Assembly: GCA_944326245.1 (NCBI GenBank)
Contig: CALVDF010000048.1
Coordinates: 1 to 40,654 of the forward strand
DNA: 40,654 bases
Reading direction: 5' to 3'
Source of the DNA: an uncultured Bacteroidales bacterium
GTDB taxonomy: Bacteria > Bacteroidota > Bacteroidia > Bacteroidales > UBA932
The translations under genes and the position numbers were made by a program. The notes below the pieces were generated by a model that worked only from the letters and a program-made list of their open reading frames with translations, did no database searches and was not told where the DNA came from. Positions 17,004-27,007 of this stretch are shown here, in pieces. Position 1 is the stretch's first letter. Each line of letters starts with the position of its first letter.

Positions 17004-18116
17004 TTATTTATTTAAATATTTCTTTAATACGTTAATTTGGAAATAAGGAGTCCAATTTTCATCTATTTCTTTCATACACGCAAGACGTATTTCCTCTCGT
17101 TTATTTTTATTTACTACAAACCATTCTTCAATTTTTGAAGAAAGATCATCAACGTCATTACGCCTAAAAAATGTACCTGTTACACCATCTACAATAGCTT
17201 CAAATTCTGGCATCTGATATTTAAAATCGTCATGGGTGATACAAGGCGTCCCATACACCATAGAATGCATGGCGGTCAATCCTATATTGCCAGGTGCAAC
17301 ACATAAATCAGCATTATAAATAAGGGATCCTAGCTCTCTTTCATCATAACATGGACCATAAAACCATACTTGATTCCCAATGTCTAATCTTTTAGAGAGT
17401 GATTGAAGCTCTTCTTTTTCCTCACCAGTTCCTATTAAAGTCACATTATAATTTACTCCATTATTTTTACAGATGGCAACGGCTTCCAAAAGTTGACCTA
17501 AGTTTTTTACATGCGTAAGACGGCCTATAAAAAAAAGGTTTTTATTTTGATTGCCAAAATGATTTTTATATATAGGGAGTTCCTTTAAACTCTTTCGGAT
17601 TATTATTTGCTTGTCATACGCTAATGAGTTGTGTATAGTATATATTCTGTTGGCATTAAACCCTTCTTCTATCATCAAATTTCGTGCATAATTGCCATAA
17701 CAAAACACCCCACAATTGGGAAGGCGAAAAAATATTTTTTTTATTATTTTTTCTATTTTCGACTCTTTTCCATACCATGCATGAGACCAAAAGAATAACT
17801 TTTTATATGGCTTAACTATACGGGATAATATACAAAACACCCACGTACTGAGTGCCCTCGTCTCTCCTAAGATTATATAGACATCATAATTTTTAAAAAG
17901 CTGTGAAATAATAGGCTGCCAACTCAAACCACCTGGTAACTTCAATGTATGAACCTCTGTTATCTTCCCATGTAAAAGAGAATAATCCATTTTTATTACA
18001 TCTCCCATATTGTCGCCAAAAACGAAATCACAATCAAAGGTTCTATCAATTAATTTAAAGATACCAGAACGGTAATGTTGCGCATAGTTGTATATTAAAC
18101 ATAATTTCATTTTCAT
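17004..18116 (-). CDS. Glycosyltransferase, GT-B fold (GT4-like)
   Basis: A 370-residue glycosyltransferase. The C-terminal donor domain is clear: NLFFIGRLTHVKNLGQLLEAV (around 195-215), VTLIGTGEEKEEL, WFYGPCYDERELGSLIYNADLCVAPGNIGLTAMHSMVYGTPCITHDD in parts, which corresponds to the E-x7-E region of GT4 enzymes. The N-terminal acceptor domain has no extra membrane anchor. The acceptor and donor cannot be deduced; it is one of four glycosyltransferases in the locus and would add a sugar to the lipid-linked repeat unit on the cytoplasmic face. Met1 or Met3 could both be the start. A 422-nt gene-free stretch precedes it. Confidence 0.82.
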   Translation of the reverse strand: MKMKLCLIYNYAQHYRSGIFKLIDRTFDCDFVFGDNMGDVIKMDYSLLHGKITEVHTLKLPGGLSWQPIISQLFKNYDVYIILGETRALSTWVFCILSRIVKPYKKLFFWSHAWYGKESKIEKIIKKIFFRLPNCGVFCYGNYARNLMIEEGFNANRIYTIHNSLAYDKQIIIRKSLKELPIYKNHFGNQNKNLFFIGRLTHVKNLGQLLEAVAICKNNGVNYNVTLIGTGEEKEELQSLSKRLDIGNQVWFYGPCYDERELGSLIYNADLCVAPGNIGLTAMHSMVYGTPCITHDDFKYQMPEFEAIVDGVTGTFFRRNDVDDLSSKIEEWFVVNKNKREEIRLACMKEIDENWTPYFQINVLKKYLNK

Positions 18117-18538
18117 AAATATAAGACAGATTAATGTTTTATACTTAACGGTAAATCACGTATTAAGAATTTTCATGACACTTTTTGAATAATTTTATAT
18201 TCAGGAAAGTAATCAGGGTAAAGTAAAATTAATATGACTCGTTTAGCGACATTGTCATGGTGTACTACAATATTCTTACTTATATCAGGATACTAGTTTG
18301 ACATTCTAAAGTCGTATCTGCATATCATATCTTTTCTTAGAACACTTACAACTATCTTTCCGTAAGCAGATCTGCATCTCTTTAAAGAATACAAACAGCC
18401 TATGTATTCACTGAATACTTATTACAGAGTTACGCGTTTGGAGAAAAAACAAACTTACTAATGTCATAACAAAGACATCTTTCTATGCGAATCGTACAAT
18501 ATTTAAAAAATTTATACTTGACTCATTAACATATTCTG
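18117..18538. other. AT-rich gene-free gap inside the polysaccharide locus
   Basis: No open frame with coding character is visible on either strand. One exact TAnnTTTG match occurs on the minus strand (TAAGTTTG, 18450-18457), but the nearest TTTG is only 12 nt from it, too close for a standard promoter. The gap is long for this otherwise tight operon and may be the scar of a deleted or decayed gene. Confidence 0.4.
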
Positions 18539-19453
18539 CTATTGCCTTACATATATGTCTTCTATATTGTTTTCACTGAAATACTTCCTTAAAGCATCGA
18601 GCTGTTTATCATTTCTGCTCCCCGGCCCATTGTTTATGGAGCAAAGCGCGATAGAATCATTAATAATAGGTAAAGTTAAGACCACTCTCTCTGATTGAAC
18701 TATTTTTGTACCATTTAAGCGAGCCATGGCATTCAACCAAATATCATCTGCTGTTGGAGTTAATGCCATGAAAAGTTCTTGATTTTGCGCCATTCTATGC
18801 AATGTCCCTCTTGGGTACAACACTCCTCCAACTCCTATCTGCAATTGGTTTTCAGACGCATAAGGAAGTTCGTTAATAATCCACTTAGAGTACGGCAATA
18901 ATTCTCCATGTTCACTATACTGAATATGAGAAGTATGGTTCGCAATTACACTTTTGGGGTAGAGTTCTGATGTATTTAACAACCTCTCTATCATATATGG
19001 ATCATAAAAAACATCATCATCGCAAGTTATAAAATCTTTCTCTGGATATTCTTTTAAAACGTAAAAATATTTTTTGTGCGAACGAATATCATTTTCTACG
19101 AATCTTATTTCAAAAAGCTCATCCACTTCATTTATAAGATTATTTGGAACATTTTTATTAGGGAATTGATCAATCGACAACCATAATATAATTTTTTCAG
19201 GTAAAATTGTCTGCCTTTTTAAGCACTCTACAACCATCCACACATCGTTAATTCGTTCTGGGAATGAGGTAAAAGATACCAACAGCCCGTTTTTTATTAC
19301 GTGTGATTTTTTTGTATTTCTTGAAAGTAGTTTTGGGAATACAGTGTTAGCTAAAATTCTCACACTTCTTCGCAAAGGAGAAAAAATCCAATATGGCATT
19401 CCATAATTTCGTAAACTTCCATAAAAATATGTTAAAATTTTATAAAGATCCAT
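18539..19453 (-). CDS. Putative glycosyltransferase with DDD motif (GT-A-like)
   Basis: A 304-residue protein that begins its conserved part at GLLVSFTSFPERINDVW (~56-72), continues with LKRQTILPEKIILWLS and has the metal-binding acidic cluster FITCDDDVFYDP (~140-151), as expected for a GT-A enzyme acting on nucleotide sugars. The later LTPTADDIWLNAMARL supplies another conserved acidic pair. This matches a family of capsule-locus glycosyltransferases related to GT2/GT32-type enzymes. It stands alone between two gene-free AT-rich gaps. Donor and acceptor unknown; the first ~45 residues may be an amphipathic membrane-contact segment. Confidence 0.72.
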   Translation of the reverse strand: MDLYKILTYFYGSLRNYGMPYWIFSPLRRSVRILANTVFPKLLSRNTKKSHVIKNGLLVSFTSFPERINDVWMVVECLKRQTILPEKIILWLSIDQFPNKNVPNNLINEVDELFEIRFVENDIRSHKKYFYVLKEYPEKDFITCDDDVFYDPYMIERLLNTSELYPKSVIANHTSHIQYSEHGELLPYSKWIINELPYASENQLQIGVGGVLYPRGTLHRMAQNQELFMALTPTADDIWLNAMARLNGTKIVQSERVVLTLPIINDSIALCSINNGPGSRNDKQLDALRKYFSENNIEDIYVRQ

Positions 19454-19732
19454 TATGTTTTATCTTTTTATTAATCAATAGACTTGTTAGCTTTGATATT
19501 TTATTAATTCAGACGTGACCCGTTAAACATTAAAAATGCTATATAATACCAATATTAGATTTAGATCTCAATTTTAAAGGCCACTATAAAATTACCACTT
19601 ATAATAAAATTGCATTAAATTACAATTATTCTGATTGATGTCTGCGAATAGACTACACTAGCACACAATTATAATCATAAATCTGGGTACTGAAGAAACC
19701 TTATCAAACATTTACATTAACATTTTTTGCTT
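19454..19732. other. AT-rich gene-free gap
   Basis: No coding sequence, clear promoter or strong hairpin seen over 279 nt. Together with the gaps at 18117-18538, 20756-20885 and 23066-23259 it shows that the centre of the locus is loosely packed compared with its edges. Confidence 0.35.
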
Positions 19733-20755
19733 CTATTGAATCTTGACTTTTATCAAAAATTTATTTAAATATGATTCAATAGAATCAAACACTTTCCCCA
19801 TAACACGCCTTCGTATATAGTCCCAAATAAAACTAAAAATATAGAAAATAAGACTTATCAAGACAATAGAAATAAAATATAAAATCCAACTCATATTATC
19901 ATATAAGAACCTATCCACCCTTGTTAACCAACCCTGAAAAGGAGAAACTATTTGCAATATATATACAAATAAACTACTTGCAGCAATACTATTTATGTAT
20001 TTATTATGAAATGGTTCTTGATTTGCAAACACCATGAACAATGATACAGCTGATATTATCATAAAAATATTTGAATAATACCAAGTCCATGGTACTTTAA
20101 GAACACTAAGCAAGATAATAATAGCCGACATTAAAAAATACATTCCCAAATAATATCCAAAGCCTATCCTTTTAAGACTCTTAGAATACATGTTTAAACA
20201 TCGTCCAATCAAATACATTATACAAAAGTGTAACCCGGAATATCCTTCGCTGAAATAAAAAGTCTTTAATCCACAAATACAATCAACCCAAAATTCAAAC
20301 AACACGAACCCTACTGTTGTAATAACAACACCCCTCTTCGTTCTACTGGAAATGTATACATTTATAAATGGACTTACCAGCAATAAAAAAATATATCCAT
20401 TTATAAAGTAACCATCTCTTGTCGAAAACGGGAAAAAAGCTTTTAATAAATCACTCCACTGCAAGTCATGAAAATCAAATATTATTTTTAAAATAAAAAG
20501 TGGAACATATATAGTGATTAAAGATTGCCACAATTTATATAAAGCATGAAATGACAACTTTATTCCAAAGTATCCAGAAATAAGGATAAAGCCATTTACT
20601 GCTATACAGGACAGTGATTCTACAGCTATTTGCTGAAAACTATGAAAATTAAATTTGTGAGTATCAAGTCCGATATAATATCCATTTAAATGTACAATTA
20701 ACACAAACAATGTAACAAGAATACGAAATAATTCTATAGAGCTGTTTCTCTGCAT
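19733..20755 (-). CDS. Acyltransferase family 3 membrane O-acetyltransferase
   Basis: A 340-residue integral membrane protein of the acyltransferase_3 (OafA/NolL-type) family. It opens with the family signature RNSSIELFRILVTLFVLIVHL, including the conserved catalytic-type His22, and then shows about ten hydrophobic segments ending in a basic tail. Such proteins carry acetyl or other acyl groups across the inner membrane to O-acetylate sugars. In this locus it probably decorates the repeat unit or polymer on the periplasmic side, complementing the cytoplasmic hexapeptide acetyltransferase. AT-rich; not closely coupled to neighbours (130-nt gap upstream). Confidence 0.85.
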   Translation of the reverse strand: MQRNSSIELFRILVTLFVLIVHLNGYYIGLDTHKFNFHSFQQIAVESLSCIAVNGFILISGYFGIKLSFHALYKLWQSLITIYVPLFILKIIFDFHDLQWSDLLKAFFPFSTRDGYFINGYIFLLLVSPFINVYISSRTKRGVVITTVGFVLFEFWVDCICGLKTFYFSEGYSGLHFCIMYLIGRCLNMYSKSLKRIGFGYYLGMYFLMSAIIILLSVLKVPWTWYYSNIFMIISAVSLFMVFANQEPFHNKYINSIAASSLFVYILQIVSPFQGWLTRVDRFLYDNMSWILYFISIVLISLIFYIFSFIWDYIRRRVMGKVFDSIESYLNKFLIKVKIQ

Positions 20756-20885
20756 CTTACTATTAAAATCAACATTAATAATACATATGTTTTTATAATG
20801 CTTAACAACTTTATTTAATTATACTCTATCAATGCGAATCTACATAATAAAACTTATTTCAATTAAATTTGAATCAATATTAAGG

Positions 20886-22109
20886 TTATATAATTGACTT
20901 ATTAAAGTTAGGTATGCGTTGAGTTATAAAATTTCCAACAAATAGAAGAATACACATATACACAACGTATTTAGACTTAAAATCGAAGTAAAAAACACCC
21001 ATGAATATAATTTGATAATATATCAAGTACGCCATAAATATCGAGAAATTATATTTCCCAGTTTTTAAATTACGTTTATGACTAAAAACCATCGTAAAGA
21101 AGAAACTTATCAATCCGATAACGAGGATTGCTCCATACGAAAAATCTAATAACATAAATCCTGGAATCCCTGAAAAAGTATTCAAGTATTCACCTGCATT
21201 GATATAATAATTTATTTGTTCCACTAGCTGCTCTTCCTCTGGAAATAAGTATCCAAATGATAATCTTCCACCCAAATTCTGCTGATCGATATTTATATAA
21301 GAAAATATATAAGAAAAATTAAATGGTTGCTCTCCTACATAAACCAATATGCTGCGTCCAACCCCTCCATCAGAATCACCGAAACGAGACATCGTCATAG
21401 CTATGACAAACGCAACTAATGGCAAAGAGATTAATATCCCTATTTTTTTTATTTTTTCTGCTATTTTGCGTGATAATATAGGTTTAAAAAAAATATATGC
21501 AAAAATAAAATTTGACAGAACCACAATACAGGCTTCCCTTTCCCCAATTAACAAATTTGATAGTGCAGGGACTAAAGAAACAATAGTCAACAGCACGGAA
21601 ATTAATTTATTGCCCTTAATATAATTAATGAAAGCCAAACATGGTGAAAAAAACTGTATGTACCTGACCCAATTTGCCATAATGAACAATAAAGAACTGT
21701 TCGATTCAAAAATATCATCTCCATGATAATAAGCAGACCTCAATTCAGAAAGATTGTTAAGGTAGGTCTGTATAGTAAACAAATTAGGTATTATATTCGC
21801 TAATGATATTATTCCAAAAATAATAAGAATATAACTTAACCATTGAATAAATTTTCTCGGAAAAGTGAAGTCTTTACAGCTTATACCTCCTAAATTCCAT
21901 ATAGGGAATAGGAGAATGATTGTACATATTATATAATATATATAAGCAAGTACATTCTGCTCATAACGCAATGGTATAAAAATATAGTATAAAACACTAC
22001 AAAATGCAGAAAAACTATATACGCCGAAAATTAGCCTCCTTATTGTATTTTCTTTACGAACTCTCCAAAAAAAGTAAAATATTACTAGAAAATATAGTAC
22101 CACTAACAT
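20886..22109 (-). CDS. wzy: Wzy-type oligosaccharide repeat-unit polymerase
   Basis: A 407-residue protein dominated by 10-12 hydrophobic helices, with a large non-cytoplasmic loop in the second half (around residues 245-310, containing MSRFGDSDGGVGRS, YINIDQQNLGGRLSFGY and INAGEYLNTFSGIPG), the layout of O-antigen/capsule polymerases. Wzy proteins have little sequence conservation, so the call rests on topology, length, position in a locus with a Wzx flippase, and the lack of any other candidate. It overlaps the upstream GT2 gene by 7 nt. Strongly AT-rich, as usual for antigen-specific genes. Confidence 0.75.
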   Translation of the reverse strand: MLVVLYFLVIFYFFWRVRKENTIRRLIFGVYSFSAFCSVLYYIFIPLRYEQNVLAYIYYIICTIILLFPIWNLGGISCKDFTFPRKFIQWLSYILIIFGIISLANIIPNLFTIQTYLNNLSELRSAYYHGDDIFESNSSLLFIMANWVRYIQFFSPCLAFINYIKGNKLISVLLTIVSLVPALSNLLIGEREACIVVLSNFIFAYIFFKPILSRKIAEKIKKIGILISLPLVAFVIAMTMSRFGDSDGGVGRSILVYVGEQPFNFSYIFSYINIDQQNLGGRLSFGYLFPEEEQLVEQINYYINAGEYLNTFSGIPGFMLLDFSYGAILVIGLISFFFTMVFSHKRNLKTGKYNFSIFMAYLIYYQIIFMGVFYFDFKSKYVVYMCILLFVGNFITQRIPNFNKSII

Positions 22110-23065
22110 ATTTTACCTATAAAAAATTTAATCAAATAATATGGATTCAATGCTTTGAACATATTATATATCATGTTATTTATTGGCGTCCTTTTATTAT
22201 GTAGAACATGAATAGTCAATTTGTATTGAACAATAAAAGAAAGCTCTTTAATCCAAAATACTATTTTGTACCATGGATATAATGGGTATATCATCTCTCT
22301 TCTGAACAACAAGTAATTCTCAACAAATGTTTTCTTGTAAAAATGTTTCCTATTTCTTTCTCTAGTTACAGAATCTCCATCACTCCTATATAACACAGTA
22401 TCTTTGTTAAGATGATATATCTTTGTACCATTTTTCAATATTCTTACATAAAAAGGCGTATCCTCAAACACTTTATACTTTTCTATGAACCCAAAACTCT
22501 TAGCAAATTCTACATTCATAAAAACTGATGGAGAAATATTAAATCCCTTTTCTATATATGTATACAATTGAGTGTGCGCATCTGCGTCAAATTGCATATT
22601 AATCTTATCATCTAATTTTTCATCTAAGACTTGAACAGAGCCATCACTTGCGCTTATAAATGATCTATAATTGCTATATACAACTTTTGCTTCAGGTTTT
22701 TGCTTGATAAACTTTAAAAAATCGTATATACAATTTGGTAACAATAAATCATCCCCAGCTATTATTTTTATCCACACACCATGTGCTTCTGATAATAATC
22801 TATTACAATTTGCTGGTATTCCTGTATTTTTTTCTACTGCAATAACTTTCGCTATTGTAAACTCATTCTTATGCGCTACTATCCATTGTTTTACAGATTC
22901 AACAGTGCTATCATCTGATCCATCGTCACTTATAATAAGCTCAATGTTATTATATGTTTGTGCTAATACACTGTCCAACGTATCTAAAATAGTTGCTGCT
23001 GAATTATATGCAAGTACTCCTACTGTAACTAGCGGCCTTCCTTCTACAATCATATGGTTTGTCAA
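22103..23065 (-). CDS. Family 2 glycosyltransferase
   Basis: A 320-residue GT-A enzyme. Its start PLVTVGVLAYNSAATILDTLDSVLAQTY (11-38) and IELIISDDGSDDST (41-54) are classic GT2 nucleotide-binding features; IIAGDDLLLPNC (~97-108) supplies the DxD-type metal site, and EDTPFYVRILKNG lies where the catalytic base is usually found. The C-terminal ~80 residues are basic and aromatic, as in membrane-associated GT2 enzymes. It is translationally coupled to wzy and lies 194 nt after fdtB. Sugar specificity unknown. Confidence 0.85.
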   Translation of the reverse strand: MTNHMIVEGRPLVTVGVLAYNSAATILDTLDSVLAQTYNNIELIISDDGSDDSTVESVKQWIVAHKNEFTIAKVIAVEKNTGIPANCNRLLSEAHGVWIKIIAGDDLLLPNCIYDFLKFIKQKPEAKVVYSNYRSFISASDGSVQVLDEKLDDKINMQFDADAHTQLYTYIEKGFNISPSVFMNVEFAKSFGFIEKYKVFEDTPFYVRILKNGTKIYHLNKDTVLYRSDGDSVTRERNRKHFYKKTFVENYLLFRREMIYPLYPWYKIVFWIKELSFIVQYKLTIHVLHNKRTPINNMIYNMFKALNPYYLIKFFIGKIC

Positions 23066-23259
23066 AACAAATAATACATGACAATATTCTTTTATGATCT
23101 TTATTAACGCTCCTAGATAAAATATCGTTAATCTCTTACAAAAAATTACAACTACATTCTTTTTTTAACAAAAACTTTAATTTTATATTAAAACCTGCTT
23201 AATACTAATTTAATCAAAGTTCATCTATGACAGGAATAGAACATATTTTATCTTTGATT

Positions 23260-24357
23260 TCACCAATGATTAATTATATTTGCCACTATATCCATTTCTT
23301 TTTCTGCTAACACCGGACTCATAGGCAAACTCAATTCCTCCCTGTGTATTTTTTCGGTTACAGGCAATGAAAGGTTGTTCCATTCTTTGTAGCATTCCTG
23401 CTTATGTGGTGGTATGGGATAGTGTATGTTTGTCTGTATGCCATTTTCGGTGAGGTATGCCTGAAGTTCGTCTCTCCGTGAGGTTCTTATGGAGAATATA
23501 TGAAAGACGTGCCTGTCCCAATTTGTTACTTTTGGCAGTACGATGTCGGGATGTTTAATGTTCTCAATATAATACCTGGCATTCTGTTTCCTGATAGCAT
23601 TGTCCTCATCCAGATGTTTCAGTTTGACGTCCAGAACCGCTGCCTGTATTTCATCAAGTCTGCTGTTCCGTCCTACATATTTGAACACGTATTTCCTGAT
23701 TGAGCCATAATTTGCAAGTGCACGTATGACATCGGCCAGATCTTTGTCATTCGTAGTAACTGCTCCGGCATCACCCAGTGCTCCAAGGTTTTTACCGGGA
23801 TAAAAACTATGGGCCGCAGCATCACCGAGCGATCCGGTTCTGTGTCCGTTATAGAGGCATCCATGGGCCTGTGCATTGTCCTCAAGAAGTTTCAGTCCAT
23901 ACTTTTTGCAGATTTCACCTATCTTGTCTGTGTAAGCGCAGCATCCGTATAGATGAACTATCATTATGGCCTTCGTTTTGGGTGTAATGGCTGCTTCTAT
24001 AAGACTGTCATCTATCTGATAAGTGTCAATGTTAGGTTCTATGAGTACCGGTTTAAGCCCATTCTCTGTTATAGCCAGAATAGTGGCAATATACGTATTG
24101 GCCGGAACGATGACTTCATCTCCCGGATGCATGACTCCAAGTTCTAGATATCCGCGCAGTATCCAGATTAAGGCGTCAAGACCATTGGCTACGCCAACTG
24201 TGTATTTTGTACCGATATATTCGGAATAGTGCTTTTCAAAATTTGCGTTTTCCTGTCCCTGAAGGTACCATCCAGAATCCACTACACGCTGAACAGCCTC
24301 ATGGATTTCATCAGCATATTTTGCTGTTACTTTCTGTAAATCAAGAAATTTAATCAT
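23260..24357 (-). CDS. fdtB: FdtB/QdtB-like dTDP-3-keto-6-deoxyhexose aminotransferase
   Basis: A 365-residue DegT/DnrJ/EryC1/StrS aminotransferase. [16 protein letters not shown] (55-70), [11 protein letters not shown] (157-167) and the Schiff-base lysine K189 in [15 protein letters not shown] fit the subgroup that aminates C3 of dTDP-3-keto-6-deoxyhexoses. It overlaps the fdtC-like gene by 8 nt and completes an fdtA-fdtC-fdtB set, giving dTDP-3-acetamido-3,6-dideoxy-galactose or -glucose depending on the ketoisomerase. The dTDP-sugar precursors need RmlA and RmlB, which are not in the window. Moderately AT-rich compared with the capEFG genes. Confidence 0.87.
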   Translation of the reverse strand: MIKFLDLQKVTAKYADEIHEAVQRVVDSGWYLQGQENANFEKHYSEYIGTKYTVGVANGLDALIWILRGYLELGVMHPGDEVIVPANTYIATILAITENGLKPVLIEPNIDTYQIDDSLIEAAITPKTKAIMIVHLYGCCAYTDKIGEICKKYGLKLLEDNAQAHGCLYNGHRTGSLGDAAAHSFYPGKNLGALGDAGAVTTNDKDLADVIRALANYGSIRKYVFKYVGRNSRLDEIQAAVLDVKLKHLDEDNAIRKQNARYYIENIKHPDIVLPKVTNWDRHVFHIFSIRTSRRDELQAYLTENGIQTNIHYPIPPHKQECYKEWNNLSLPVTEKIHREELSLPMSPVLAEKEMDIVANIINHW

Positions 24358-24895
24358 TATGCGATATTTTTATATTATGATTTATACAGTAATCAATTAG
24401 TTGCTCCTTTGTGTCAAACGGTTTTCCATCATTTGATACGTATTTTATAAATTTTGCTGGATTCCCATACCAAATAGTATTAGCGGGGATATTTTTCGTA
24501 ACGACGCTTCCGGCACCGATCAGCGAGTATTCTCCGATTGTGATGCCTGCTACAATTGTTGAATTTGCCCCTATTGATGCTCCTTTTTTTACTAATGTCT
24601 TCTCGAAGTGTTCAGGCCATTGCTTTGATCTCGGATAAATATCATTTGTGAAAGTTACATTGGGGCCAATGAAAACGTTATCTTCTACAGTTATGCCATC
24701 CCACAACTGGACCCCAGATTTAACAGTGACGTTGTTGCCCACTCGGACATCATTCTCTATCAAAACATTCGCACAGATATTGCAATTATTGCCAATTACA
24801 GCTTCCGGGAATATTACACAGAATTGCCAGACTTTTGTATTCTCTCCTATTTCGACTGATTTAACGTCGGACAATGGGTGGATGAAATTCGCCAT
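24350..24895 (-). CDS. fdtC: FdtC/QdtC-like dTDP-amino-sugar N-acetyltransferase (LbH)
   Basis: A 181-residue left-handed beta-helix acetyltransferase. Hexapeptide repeats run from about residue 14 to 140 ([56 protein letters not shown]), and the [11 protein letters not shown] segment (84-94) is typical of 3-N-acetyltransferases such as QdtC, FdtC and WlbB. It N-acetylates the 3-amino sugar made by the downstream aminotransferase. Its start lies inside the end of the upstream cupin gene (35-nt overlap), and its end overlaps fdtB by 8 nt, so translation of the three is coupled. Confidence 0.87.
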   Translation of the reverse strand: MANFIHPLSDVKSVEIGENTKVWQFCVIFPEAVIGNNCNICANVLIENDVRVGNNVTVKSGVQLWDGITVEDNVFIGPNVTFTNDIYPRSKQWPEHFEKTLVKKGASIGANSTIVAGITIGEYSLIGAGSVVTKNIPANTIWYGNPAKFIKYVSNDGKPFDTKEQLIDYCINHNIKISHND

Positions 24896-25319
24896 TATAT
24901 CTCACTTTTTTCCATTTAAGAAAATCTTCATAATTCCTAATGTAGTCTGCTTCGTCATATTTTTCCGAAGCCAAAACCAGACAAACGGATCCTGCTGAAA
25001 AATTGTTAAGGTCCCTCCAGATACCGGGAACGACCAGCAGTCCCTGGTAGGGACGGTTAAGGGTGAACGTACGTTTGACGTTGCCGTCATCCAGCGTGAC
25101 GTCGAAACTTCCGCTTGCAGCGACGATGAGTTGCAGGAGTGCCTTGTGGGCGTGCGAACCCCGTGAGCCACCGCCCGGGACATCGTATAGATAATACGCC
25201 CGTTTTACATTGAACGGTATAGTCTTTCCATTCTCTACGACAGTGATATTGCCTTTCTGATCGCTATGGTGCTTGTCCATTTCGATCAACGTACAGTCAA
25301 AAACAGTTGTCCCTTTCAT
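24861..25319 (-). CDS. fdtA: FdtA-like dTDP-4-keto-6-deoxyglucose 3,4-ketoisomerase, canonical copy
   Basis: A 152-residue cupin of the WxcM/FdtA family. [11 protein letters not shown] (40-50) and [11 protein letters not shown] (53-63), with the catalytic H56-x-H58 pair, are the hallmark of dTDP-hexopyranos-3,4-ulose isomerases; [16 protein letters not shown] follows. It converts dTDP-4-keto-6-deoxyglucose to a 3-keto sugar for the FdtB-like aminotransferase. Product configuration (galacto, FdtA, or gluco, QdtA) is not readable. It overlaps the second cupin gene upstream by 4 nt and fdtC downstream by 35 nt. Confidence 0.87.
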   Translation of the reverse strand: MKGTTVFDCTLIEMDKHHSDQKGNITVVENGKTIPFNVKRAYYLYDVPGGGSRGSHAHKALLQLIVAASGSFDVTLDDGNVKRTFTLNRPYQGLLVVPGIWRDLNNFSAGSVCLVLASEKYDEADYIRNYEDFLKWKKVRYNGEFHPPIVRR

Positions 25320-25720
25320 ATTATTCCCTTTGCAGCTTGCAGAAATTCGTTATAGTCGCGTATATAATCATTTGGATCGTATTCGGTTGAAGAAAGTACC
25401 AAGGCCAGGGAATTCGTAGAGAAGTTGACCATCGTCCTCCATGTCATCTTAGGAATCAGAAGTCCGTAATATGAACGGTTAAGACTTATTTTTTCCGTTT
25501 CTTTACCATCGTCGAGCAAAACATCGAAACTACCGGACAGCGCTATGACAAATTCCATATTTTCCAGATAGGCATGTCCTCCACGTTCCGTTCCACCTGG
25601 AACATCATAGATCCAATAAGTACGTCTTATCTCGAACGGGATTTGGTTCATATTCTCGGCAAATGACAAATTTCCCCTTTTGTCCAATATTTTTGGAAGG
25701 GTAGCAACATGTATATCCAT
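25316..25720 (-). CDS. Second FdtA-like (WxcM) cupin with altered HxH motif
   Basis: A 134-residue cupin clearly paralogous to the next gene: TYWIYDVPGG (34-43), RGGHAYLENMEF (46-57), RSYYGLLIPKMTWRTM and a matching DYIRDYNEFL end. The second catalytic-type histidine of the family HxH pair is a tyrosine here (H49, Y51), so it may be inactive, a regulatory or structural partner forming mixed dimers with the neighbouring FdtA, or an isomerase of different specificity. It starts 3 nt after wzx and overlaps the canonical copy by 4 nt. Family assignment is secure; catalytic role is not. Confidence 0.82.
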   Translation of the reverse strand: MDIHVATLPKILDKRGNLSFAENMNQIPFEIRRTYWIYDVPGGTERGGHAYLENMEFVIALSGSFDVLLDDGKETEKISLNRSYYGLLIPKMTWRTMVNFSTNSLALVLSSTEYDPNDYIRDYNEFLQAAKGII

Positions 25721-25723
25721 AAA

Positions 25724-27007
25724 CTATCTTTTGGCTAGCAGTATTTGCCTGAAGGCAATGATCATCGTTATTGTATACAAAACATAATTCATCATATAAG
25801 CCTGGGTAAGGCCTACTATTCCCTTGTTTCTGACCATAACAAAACCCAGTGTCAGATATATCGCGGAAAAGATTATTTCTGTTGAGATGAACAATTTGGT
25901 TTTAGCCTTGGCAATCATCAGGAACGACAGCAACCAACTGGATATCTTGAACAAGTCTCCAAGCAGCTGCCAGATAAACAGTTGTTCCATGGGATAGAAA
26001 TCCGGTGTGAACAGAATTCTGATAACAAAATTTCTGAATACATAGATCAGAGTGAATCCGACAAGAAGCATCGGAATAATCACTGCATATGACTTCAGTA
26101 TTTCCTTTTTGAGTTCCCAACGTTCTTTGATTTCAGATAACCGGGGAAGGTAATAGACCGAAAAAGAAGTTGTAATGACCATAAGATACATGTTTGAGAT
26201 GCGGTTCATACCCTCCCACCAACCAGCTTGATCTATAGACAGTTGACTGATTACTGCTGAGCGCAGAATCAACTGTGATACCGGGACACAGGCCGTGGTA
26301 ACCAATGCCATAAGTGAATATTGCAGGTATTGCCTCAAAATAGGGACACTCAGTTTCTCCTTGAAATAATCCAGACTCATCCATGGCTGCTTTCTTACCA
26401 TTGCCAGTGTAATGAAGAACATTACACTCTGATATGTCACGGCACTGATCATTGCACCTTTGAGTCCCATTGTAAACACGAAGCATAGTGTAAATGCAAG
26501 CCCTACCAGACTGTTTGCAATATTTACTATTACATATTTCCGGAAATCCTTGAATCCGTTTATTACTGACAGCATCATGCTGTTCAAGGCATATAGAATC
26601 AGGGTTATTCCGAAAATTACAAACACATACCTGTATTCGTTGCTCAGCATTATAAGCCTGCTCAGATATCCATTAACAGCGATAATGAGTGTACCGGAAA
26701 TTAAGGAGCAACATACAACGATACGCAATGCTGTCGATAGATATGACGAAATTATATTTTTATCATTTTTAAATTCAGAAACATATTTTGTAATTCCATT
26801 GTTTACTCCTCCTGAAGCTAATTGTAGAAGTATTGCCGAAAAATTGTTAAGTTGTCCCAATAATGCTACTCCAGCTGGACCTATGATGCTAGCAACTATT
26901 TTCATGCTTACAAAACCAGTTGCCATTTTAACAATAGTTGAGACTGTTGTTAGCGAGAAAACTTTTATAATGTCAGTCTTAACAATTTTATTCAGTATGT
27001 TTAACAT
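25724..27007 (-). CDS. wzx: Wzx flippase (WzxE-like O-antigen translocase)
   Basis: A 427-residue polytopic protein of the polysaccharide transporter/MOP superfamily with about 12 hydrophobic helices. The N-terminal TTVSTIVKMATGFVSMKIVASIIGPAGVALLGQL (19-52, in part) and NNGITKYVSEF segments resemble the WzxE branch, which moves undecaprenyl-diphosphate-linked repeat units across the inner membrane. It heads a five-gene tightly packed unit with the two FdtA-like cupins, fdtC and fdtB. A WzxE-like flippase beside a 3-amino sugar pathway fits a repeat unit containing acetamido-deoxyhexoses. Some 226 gene-free nt separate it from ugd. Confidence 0.87.
   Translation of the reverse strand: MLNILNKIVKTDIIKVFSLTTVSTIVKMATGFVSMKIVASIIGPAGVALLGQLNNFSAILLQLASGGVNNGITKYVSEFKNDKNIISSYLSTALRIVVCCSLISGTLIIAVNGYLSRLIMLSNEYRYVFVIFGITLILYALNSMMLSVINGFKDFRKYVIVNIANSLVGLAFTLCFVFTMGLKGAMISAVTYQSVMFFITLAMVRKQPWMSLDYFKEKLSVPILRQYLQYSLMALVTTACVPVSQLILRSAVISQLSIDQAGWWEGMNRISNMYLMVITTSFSVYYLPRLSEIKERWELKKEILKSYAVIIPMLLVGFTLIYVFRNFVIRILFTPDFYPMEQLFIWQLLGDLFKISSWLLSFLMIAKAKTKLFISTEIIFSAIYLTLGFVMVRNKGIVGLTQAYMMNYVLYTITMIIAFRQILLAKR

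Noticed and set aside
18450..18457. Minus-strand TAAGTTTG as an internal operon promoter
   Set aside because: The only TTTG nearby is at 12-nt spacing and the leader would be over 300 nt; AT-rich DNA gives such matches by chance.
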